From: Pseudomonadota bacterium
Lineage (GTDB): Bacteria > Pseudomonadota > Gammaproteobacteria > Burkholderiales > Burkholderiaceae_C
Assembly (NCBI GenBank): GCA_021819435.1
Contig: JAKARB010000001.1
Coordinates: forward strand, 310,001 to 374,000
DNA length: 64,000 nucleotides
Reading direction: 5' to 3'
Position 1 is the stretch's first letter. Each line of letters starts with the position of its first letter. Positions 58,760-64,000 of the stretch are shown one piece after another. The position numbers were made by a program, and so were the translations under genes. The notes beneath the pieces were generated by a model, which was not told the DNA's origin, did no database searches, and worked only from the letters and a program-made list of their open reading frames with translations.

Positions 58760-59362
58760 ATGAAAGCACGCGTGTTCCTGCCCGAAAAACTCGACGTCAA
58801 GGCCTTCATCGAAGCCGAGGCGCAATTGGCTGGTGAAACGCCCGTCACCAGCTTGCCTCGCCTGGCGGAAGCAGCCTCCTCCGAGGCCGATCTGGCGAGC
58901 CTGCCGCCTGTGCGTTGGCGGGCCTCGGGCCGGCTGGTGTCTCAACGTGTGGGCGAACCCCAGCTCTGGCTGGACCTCGACACCGAGGCCGAGCTCGACA
59001 TGGAATGCCAGCGATGCCTGCACCCGGTGCGCGAGCGCATGATGGTCTCCCGCTCGATCCGCTTCGCGCGCGACGAAGCCGAAGCCGCGCGGCTGGACGC
59101 CGACTCGGACGACGACGTGCTCGCGGTCTCGCGGCAATTCCACCTGCTGGAACTGGTGGAAGACGAGTTGATCATGGCCCAGCCCATCGTGCCCCGCCAC
59201 GACGAATGCCCCACAGACATCGTCACCCTGATGCACGACGACACCGAAACGCCGGTGCCCGGCGGGGTGCCCATCGAGGCGGATCTGTCCCAACCCGCAG
59301 CCGAGGCCAAACCCCACCCTTTTGCCGCGCTGGCGGTCTTGAAAAAGCGCTCGGACGGCTGA
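58760..59362 (+). CDS. yceD: YceD family (DUF177) protein
   Basis: A 200-residue acidic cytoplasmic protein of the DUF177/YceD family, involved in 23S rRNA accumulation in other bacteria. The family core is ELDMECQRCLHPV, with two Cys, and the later QFHLLELVEDELIMAQPIVPRH. The usual yceD-rpmF-plsX order follows, a strong positional argument. The start at 58760 (MKARVFLPEKLDVKAF) is 67 bp from the divergent maf start. A 14-bp perfect palindrome of GC (58727-58740) lies in the gap but has no clear meaning. Confidence 0.9.
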   Translation: MKARVFLPEKLDVKAFIEAEAQLAGETPVTSLPRLAEAASSEADLASLPPVRWRASGRLVSQRVGEPQLWLDLDTEAELDMECQRCLHPVRERMMVSRSIRFARDEAEAARLDADSDDDVLAVSRQFHLLELVEDELIMAQPIVPRHDECPTDIVTLMHDDTETPVPGGVPIEADLSQPAAEAKPHPFAALAVLKKRSDG

Positions 59363-59364
59363 AT

Positions 59365-59394
59365 TTGATCGACCTGCGGTGTTCGTGCTAGAAT
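59365..59394 (+). promoter_or_regulatory. sigma70-like promoter of rpmF
   Basis: TTGATC (59365-59370), an 18-bp spacer and TAGAAT (59389-59394) lie directly after the yceD stop, 120 bases before rpmF. Confidence 0.55.
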
Positions 59395-59514
59395 TGATGG
59401 TTTCCAGGATTTCCGGCCAGAATTTTGCCGAGATTCTTGCCGCATGCGAGCTGTGGGTCCCAGGGCTCGCACGGCATTGACACACATCGCCCACACATCG
59501 CCCACGGAGTCATC

Positions 59515-59697
59515 ATGGCCGTTCAGCAAAACAAAAAGTCGCCTTCCAAGCGTGGCATGCACCGCTCGCACAACGCCCTGGTCACGCCGGGTACCGCTGT
59601 CGAACCCACCACCGGTGAAGTGCACCTGCGTCACCACATCAGCCCGACCGGTTTCTACCGTGGTCGCAAGGTTCTGAAGACCAAGGCTGACGCCTGA
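59515..59697 (+). CDS. rpmF: 50S ribosomal protein L32
   Basis: A 60-residue basic ribosomal protein. [20 protein letters not shown] is the invariant L32 start, and [17 protein letters not shown] the usual end. CGGAG lies a few bases before the ATG. The zinc-binding Cys pairs of some L32 forms are absent, so it is the Cys-minus type. It has its own promoter and a terminator behind it. Confidence 0.97.
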   Translation: MAVQQNKKSPSKRGMHRSHNALVTPGTAVEPTTGEVHLRHHISPTGFYRGRKVLKTKADA

Positions 59698-59763
59698 TCA
59701 TCGGCCGGTTCCGCCCGCTGCTTGTCATCAAGCGGCGCAGGTTCCTGAATCGCTGAAATGTAA

Positions 59764-59811
59764 AAGGGCTGGACAACCCGATCCAAAGGGTTACCGGCCC
59801 TTGTCCTTTTT
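59764..59811 (+). terminator. intrinsic terminator between rpmF and plsX
   Basis: A nested hairpin: outer AAGGGC / GCCCTT and inner AACCC / GGGTT, with further pairs between, followed by five Ts (59807-59811). It should stop much rpmF transcription before plsX. Confidence 0.75.
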
Positions 59812-59897
59812 GTCGGCGCGCTGCGTGAGCCGTTCGGCTCTGCCTTCGGTTCCCTTGAGGCTGCGCTCCCGTCATCGACTTGCTCCGCCCCATCCAC

Positions 59898-61004
59898 ATG
59901 AGCCCTGTCACGTCCGCCTCTTCGTCGCTTTCGCCCGTGCGCATCGCCGTTGATTGCATGGGGGGCGATCACGGACCGTCGATCACCTTGCCTGCCTGCC
60001 AAGCCTTCCTGGCCAAGCACCCGGATGCAGAATTGCTGCTGGTTGGCCTGCCCGAAGCCCTGGCGCCAGCCCGTGGATGGGAACGCTGCCGCATCGTCGA
60101 AGCCAGCGAAGTCGTCACGATGGATGACCCGGTCGAGGTCGCTTTGCGGCGCAAGAAGGATTCGTCCATGCGCGTGGCCATCAGCCAGGTCAAGGCGAGC
60201 CCAGATGCCCCTGCGGTCGCGCATGCCTGCGTGTCGGCCGGCAACACGGGTGCATTGATGGCGTTGGCCCGCTACCTGCTCAAAACCCTCGAAGGCATCG
60301 ACCGCCCGGCGCTTGCCACCGTCATGCCGAACCAGAAGGACGGCTTCACCACCGTGCTCGACCTGGGTGCCAATGTCGATTGTTCCGCTGAGCACCTGCT
60401 CCAGTTCGCCGTGATGGGCTCGGCCCTCGTGTCGGCCGTAGATGGCAAAGCCAGCCCGAGCGTCGGCTTGCTCAACATCGGCGAAGAGGTCATCAAGGGC
60501 AGTGAAGTCATCAAGCGCGCCGGTGAATTGCTGCGCCGCGCCCATGACCAGGGACTGATTCGCTTCCATGGCAATGTCGAGGGCAACGACATTTTCAAGG
60601 GAACTTCGGACATCGTTGTTTGCGACGGCTTCGTTGGCAACGTGGCGCTCAAGACCGCCGAAGGCCTGGCCAGCATGTTCGCCTCCTTCATCAAGCAGGA
60701 GTTCACGCGCAACATCGTCACCAAAGTGGTGGCTTTGTTCGCGATGCCGGTGCTAAATCGCTTCAAAAGCCGCGTAGATCACCGCCGCTACAGCGGCGCG
60801 GCTTTGTTGGGCCTGCGCGGCTTGGTCTTCAAGAGTCACGGATCTTCGGACAAGCTGGCCTTCGAAGTGGCGCTCAATCGCGCTTATGATGCGGCCCGTC
60901 ATCGACTGCTGGACCGGGTTCACGACCAGATCGCAGCCACCGTGGCCAGCCTGCCCACCCTTGTGGATGTCGGCGACGCGGAGGGTGTGGGTCGCGCCGC
61001 CTGA
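59898..61004 (+). CDS. plsX: phosphate acyltransferase PlsX
   Basis: A 368-residue enzyme making acyl-phosphate from acyl-ACP, the first step of phospholipid synthesis by the PlsX/Y route. [42 protein letters not shown] and [13 protein letters not shown] are diagnostic. The ATG at 59898 precedes the conserved start; a short Ser-rich N-terminal extension is present. It follows rpmF beyond a terminator, so either readthrough or a local promoter must drive it. Confidence 0.95.
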   Translation: MSPVTSASSSLSPVRIAVDCMGGDHGPSITLPACQAFLAKHPDAELLLVGLPEALAPARGWERCRIVEASEVVTMDDPVEVALRRKKDSSMRVAISQVKASPDAPAVAHACVSAGNTGALMALARYLLKTLEGIDRPALATVMPNQKDGFTTVLDLGANVDCSAEHLLQFAVMGSALVSAVDGKASPSVGLLNIGEEVIKGSEVIKRAGELLRRAHDQGLIRFHGNVEGNDIFKGTSDIVVCDGFVGNVALKTAEGLASMFASFIKQEFTRNIVTKVVALFAMPVLNRFKSRVDHRRYSGAALLGLRGLVFKSHGSSDKLAFEVALNRAYDAARHRLLDRVHDQIAATVASLPTLVDVGDAEGVGRAA

Positions 61005-61015
61005 TCCCATTTTGA

Positions 61016-62080
61016 ATGTCAGACAGACTGACGGCACACCAGCCAAACCCCCGGCGAGCCTCTACCCAGGCTGCCAACTCGGCACCCCACAAGGGTGCTC
61101 CCTCCAACAGGTTCTCTCGCATCGCCGGCACCGGCAGCTTCCTGCCGCCCCACCGGGTGAGCAACCAGGAGCTGGTCGAACGCCTTGCGCGCGACGGCAT
61201 CGAGACCTCCGACGATTGGATCTTCGAGCGCACGGGCATCCGCGCACGGCACTTCGCCGAGCCAGATGTCACCTCCAGCCAGCTCGGTCTCGAGGCCGGC
61301 AGGCGGGCGCTCGAAGCGGCAGGCTGCCTGCCCGCTGACATCGACCTCATCGTCTGCGCCACGTCCACGCCGGACATGGTTTTTCCATCCACGGCTTGCC
61401 TCATCCAGCGTGAACTGGGCATCTCGGGCTGCCCGGCGTTCGACGTGCAGGCGGTGTGCTCGGGCTTCATCTACGCGCTAACCGTGGCCGATTCGATGAT
61501 CCGCACCGGGGTGGCCCGTCGTGCGCTGGTCATCGGCGCCGAGGTGTTCTCGCGCCTGCTCGACTTCCGTGACCGCACCACCTGCGTGCTGTTCGGCGAC
61601 GGGGCGGGGGCCGTGGTGCTCGAAGCCTCCGATCAGCCCGGCATCGTGGCCTCCTGCCTGCATGCCGATGGCCAGCACGTGGGGCTGCTCAATGTGCCGG
61701 GCAACGTCAGCGGCGGTCGCATCCTGGGCGACGCCACGCTCAAGATGGATGGTCAGGCGGTGTTCAAGCTCGCCGTCAGCGTGCTCGACAAGGCCGCTCA
61801 CGAGGTGCTCGACGCATCCGGGCGCGAGGCCTCGTGCATTGACTGGCTGATCCCGCACCAAGCCAACCTGCGCATCATGCAGGGCACTGCCAAGAAACTG
61901 AAACTTCCGTATGACAGGATCGTGGTCACGGTGGACCAGCACGGCAACACTTCCGCTGCATCCATTCCACTGGCGCTCGACCACGGTGTCCGCAACGGCC
62001 ACATCCAGCGAGGCCAGACCCTGATGCTCGAAGGCGTCGGCGGGGGCTTCACCTGGGGTGCCGTGCTCGTCGATTACTGA
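61016..62080 (+). CDS. fabH: 3-oxoacyl-ACP synthase III
   Basis: A 354-residue condensing enzyme that starts fatty-acid chains from acetyl-CoA and malonyl-ACP. The Cys-His-Asn triad is in [20 protein letters not shown] and [21 protein letters not shown] and [11 protein letters not shown] are also present. A Ser/Ala/Pro-rich N-terminal extension of about 30 residues precedes [13 protein letters not shown]. The ATG at 61016 is 11 bp after the plsX stop. Confidence 0.96.
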   Translation: MSDRLTAHQPNPRRASTQAANSAPHKGAPSNRFSRIAGTGSFLPPHRVSNQELVERLARDGIETSDDWIFERTGIRARHFAEPDVTSSQLGLEAGRRALEAAGCLPADIDLIVCATSTPDMVFPSTACLIQRELGISGCPAFDVQAVCSGFIYALTVADSMIRTGVARRALVIGAEVFSRLLDFRDRTTCVLFGDGAGAVVLEASDQPGIVASCLHADGQHVGLLNVPGNVSGGRILGDATLKMDGQAVFKLAVSVLDKAAHEVLDASGREASCIDWLIPHQANLRIMQGTAKKLKLPYDRIVVTVDQHGNTSAASIPLALDHGVRNGHIQRGQTLMLEGVGGGFTWGAVLVDY

Positions 62081-62112
62081 ACCACAACGAACAACGATCT
62101 GGACGACAACAC

Positions 62113-63051
62113 ATGACCGCTTTCGCATTCGTCTTTCCTGGGCAGGGCTCGCAGTCCGTCGGCATGCTCGGCGCCTGGGGCGACCACCCCGCCGTGCGCG
62201 ACACCTTGGTCGAAGCCTCCGACGCGCTGGGTGAAGACATTGGCAAGCTGATCGCCGAAGGCCCGAAGGAAGCCCTGGACCTGACCACCAACACCCAGCC
62301 CGTGATGCTGACCGCCGGCGTCGCCTGCTGGCGCGCCTGGCAGGCCGAAACGGGCCTGATGCCGGCTGCCGTGGCCGGACACTCCCTGGGGGAGTACGCC
62401 GCGCTGGTCGCTGGGGGTGCCCTCACACTGAAGGACGCCCTGCCCCTGGTGCGCTTCCGTGCTCAGGCCATGCAGGACGCCGTGCCCGTGGGCACCGGCG
62501 GCATGGCCGCCATCCTCGGCATGGATGCCGAAGGGGTGAGGGCGGGTTGCGCCGAAGCAGCCGCCGCCACGGGCGAAGCCGTCGAGGCCGTCAACTTCAA
62601 CGACCCCAAGCAGACCGTCATCGCCGGCACCAAGGCCGCTGTCGAGAAAGCCTGTGAGGTGCTCAAGGCCGCTGGCGCGAAGCGTGCGCTTTCGCTGCCC
62701 GTGTCGGCCCCGTTCCATTCGAGCCTGATGAAGCCTGCCGCCGAGCGCCTGAAGGAAAAGCTCGCCGCGACCGCCTTCACCGCGCCTGCCATCGCCGTGG
62801 TCAACAACATCGACGTGGCCGTGGTCAACGAGCCCGATGCCATCCGCGACGCCCTCTACCGCCAGGCCTTCGGCCCCGTGCGCTGGGTCGAGTCCGTGCT
62901 TGCAATCAAGGCCCGTGGCCTCTCGCACGTGATCGAATGCGGCCCGGGCAAGGTGCTCTCGGGCATGGTCAAGCGCATCGACGCCGAACTCGTCACCGGC
63001 TGCGTGCTGGATCCGGCCTCGCTGGCCGAAGTCAAGGCCATGCTGGCCTGA
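62113..63051 (+). CDS. fabD: malonyl-CoA:ACP transacylase
   Basis: A 312-residue acyltransferase charging ACP with malonate. FAFVFPGQGSQSVGML, AGHSLGEYAAL (Ser nucleophile) and the later VSAPFHSSLM (His) are complete. It has the same fold as the AT domain of the synthase at 28.5-41.6 kb but is the housekeeping enzyme, placed between fabH and fabG. Confidence 0.96.
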   Translation: MTAFAFVFPGQGSQSVGMLGAWGDHPAVRDTLVEASDALGEDIGKLIAEGPKEALDLTTNTQPVMLTAGVACWRAWQAETGLMPAAVAGHSLGEYAALVAGGALTLKDALPLVRFRAQAMQDAVPVGTGGMAAILGMDAEGVRAGCAEAAAATGEAVEAVNFNDPKQTVIAGTKAAVEKACEVLKAAGAKRALSLPVSAPFHSSLMKPAAERLKEKLAATAFTAPAIAVVNNIDVAVVNEPDAIRDALYRQAFGPVRWVESVLAIKARGLSHVIECGPGKVLSGMVKRIDAELVTGCVLDPASLAEVKAMLA

Positions 63052-63062
63052 GGAGCAATCAC

Positions 63063-63809
63063 ATGAGCAACGAATTCAAGGGCCAGATCGCCCTGGTCAC
63101 CGGCGCCAGCCGCGGCATCGGCCGTGCCATCGCCGTCGCCCTGGCCCAGCGTGGCCTGAAGGTCATCGGCACTGCCACCTCCGAGTCGGGCGCCCAGGCC
63201 ATCTCCGAGGGCCTGTCGGCTCACGAGGGTTGCAAAGGCATCGTCCTGAACGTGACCGACGCCGCCGGTGTCGACGCCGCAGTGGACGCCATCATCAAGG
63301 AGCATGGCGCCTTGCATGTGCTGGTCAACAACGCCGGCATCACCCGCGACATGCTGGCCATGCGCCTGAAGGACGAGGACTGGGACGCCGTGCTGGACAC
63401 CAACCTCAAGGCCGTCTTCCGCATGAGCCGCGCCGTCATGCGCCCCATGATGAAACAGCGCCATGGCCGCATCATCAGCATCACCTCCGTGGTGGGCGCC
63501 GCTGGCAACCCTGGCCAGGCCAATTACGCCGCCGCCAAGGCCGGCGTGGCAGGCATGACGCGTGCCCTGGCTCGCGAGCTGGGCAGCCGTGGCGTGACCG
63601 TCAACTGCGTGGCGCCGGGTTTCATCGACACCGACATGACCCGCGCGCTCACCGAAGAACAGCAGTCGACGCTGAAGTCGCAGATTCCGCTTGGTCGCCT
63701 TGGTCAACCCGAAGACATCGCCGAAGCAGTGGCCTTTCTGGCCTCGCCGCAGGCCGGCTACATCACCGGTGTGGAATTGCACGTCAACGGCGGCATGTAC
63801 ATGAATTGA
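63063..63809 (+). CDS. fabG: 3-oxoacyl-ACP reductase
   Basis: A 248-residue NADPH-dependent SDR reductase. VTGASRGIGRAIA is the cofactor loop; SITSVVGAAGNPGQ, NYAAAKAG and NNAGITRDMLAMR hold the Ser-Tyr-Lys and Asn positions. A GAGGAG precedes the ATG at 63063. It follows fabD by 11 bp and ends at a hairpin before acpP. Confidence 0.96.
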   Translation: MSNEFKGQIALVTGASRGIGRAIAVALAQRGLKVIGTATSESGAQAISEGLSAHEGCKGIVLNVTDAAGVDAAVDAIIKEHGALHVLVNNAGITRDMLAMRLKDEDWDAVLDTNLKAVFRMSRAVMRPMMKQRHGRIISITSVVGAAGNPGQANYAAAKAGVAGMTRALARELGSRGVTVNCVAPGFIDTDMTRALTEEQQSTLKSQIPLGRLGQPEDIAEAVAFLASPQAGYITGVELHVNGGMYMN

Positions 63810-63846
63810 TTTGAGATCTTCCCGGGATATCTCAAATTCGATTTTT
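63810..63846 (+). terminator. hairpin and T-rich tract after fabG
   Basis: TTTGAGAT / ATCTCAAA (63810-63817 with 63829-63836) forms an eight-pair stem beginning at the fabG stop, followed by a T-rich stretch containing five Ts. It may separate fabG from acpP transcription. Confidence 0.55.
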
Positions 63847-63919
63847 CGAAGCGGTCAGCGTAATGACATGCTGAGCCGGTAAAATCCCTGGTTTGTTTGC
63901 AACCCCTCCTGGAGGAGTC

Positions 63920-64000
63920 ATGAGCGATATCGAAGCACGCGTCAAGAAGATCATTGCAGAGCAACTCGGTGTGGCCGAGTCTGAAGTCACCCCTGAGAAG
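63920..64000 (+). CDS. acpP: acyl carrier protein AcpP, N-terminal part (truncated by window)
   Basis: The first 27 codons of [21 protein letters not shown] and a following EVTPEK are the standard start. The phosphopantetheine-serine site lies beyond the window. GGAGGAG lies just upstream of the ATG. A TAAAAT at 63880-63885 could be a -10 box of an acpP-specific promoter, consistent with the high ACP level needed; no clear -35 is seen. Confidence 0.96.
   Translation, partial: MSDIEARVKKIIAEQLGVAESEVTPEK

Overview
The window is a high-GC (about 65%) stretch of a chromosome from a betaproteobacterium, most likely order Burkholderiales. The evidence is gene order: rimP-nusA-infB-rbfA-truB-typA; yceD-rpmF-plsX-fabH-fabD-fabG-acpP beside a YceF-type maf gene and an RsmI-like methyltransferase; a complete yejABEF; and dusA, DODA-type, DUF4404, DUF3108 and DUF3429 genes of the kind seen in that order. 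No tRNA, rRNA, insertion sequence, phage gene or CRISPR array was seen.

Layout. 1-2.3 kb: the tail of rdgC, convergent with an alpha/beta hydrolase that overlaps an M14 zinc carboxypeptidase gene. 2.3-9.0 kb: an L,D-carboxypeptidase (S66) followed by yejA-yejB-yejE-yejF, plausibly a peptide or muropeptide uptake and trimming unit. 9.1-10.3 kb: a DUF4404 gene and fabI. 10.4-19.4 kb: a promoter, a long leader containing a terminator-like hairpin, then the transcription/translation operon rimP-nusA-infB-rbfA-truB-typA. 19.5-24.5 kb: an exported cholesterol-oxidase-like flavoprotein, a REC-GGDEF diguanylate cyclase, a 3-hydroxyisobutyryl-CoA hydrolase and a JmjC/cupin-like oxygenase candidate.

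24.6-41.6 kb is the specialised-metabolism island. It holds an Sfp-type phosphopantetheinyl transferase, an OafA-type acyltransferase, two alpha/beta-hydrolase-fold proteins resembling exosortase-associated hydrolases, and a single 4341-residue hybrid synthase: A-PCP-KS-AT-ACP-aminotransferase-C-A-PCP-C-(decayed A)-PCP. The synthase has no thioesterase. It ends 9 bp before the first hydrolase gene, and the second hydrolase overlaps the first by 4 bp, so the three form one operon. The predicted chemistry is a starter acid, a malonyl extension whose beta-ketone is transaminated to a beta-amine, and condensation with one amino acid. How the chain leaves the enzyme is unknown.

41.9-53.4 kb: dusA, a purine-salvage pair (guanine deaminase and an adenine-deaminase-type enzyme), a DODA-type dioxygenase, a large FtsX-like permease, cheW, ychF, a UbiH-family hydroxylase and dsbC. 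53.5-58.7 kb, minus strand: a tightly packed chain (maf, RsmI-like methyltransferase, DUF3429, M61 peptidase, DUF3108). 58.8-64 kb: yceD, rpmF and the fatty-acid/phospholipid synthesis cluster plsX-fabH-fabD-fabG, ending inside acpP.
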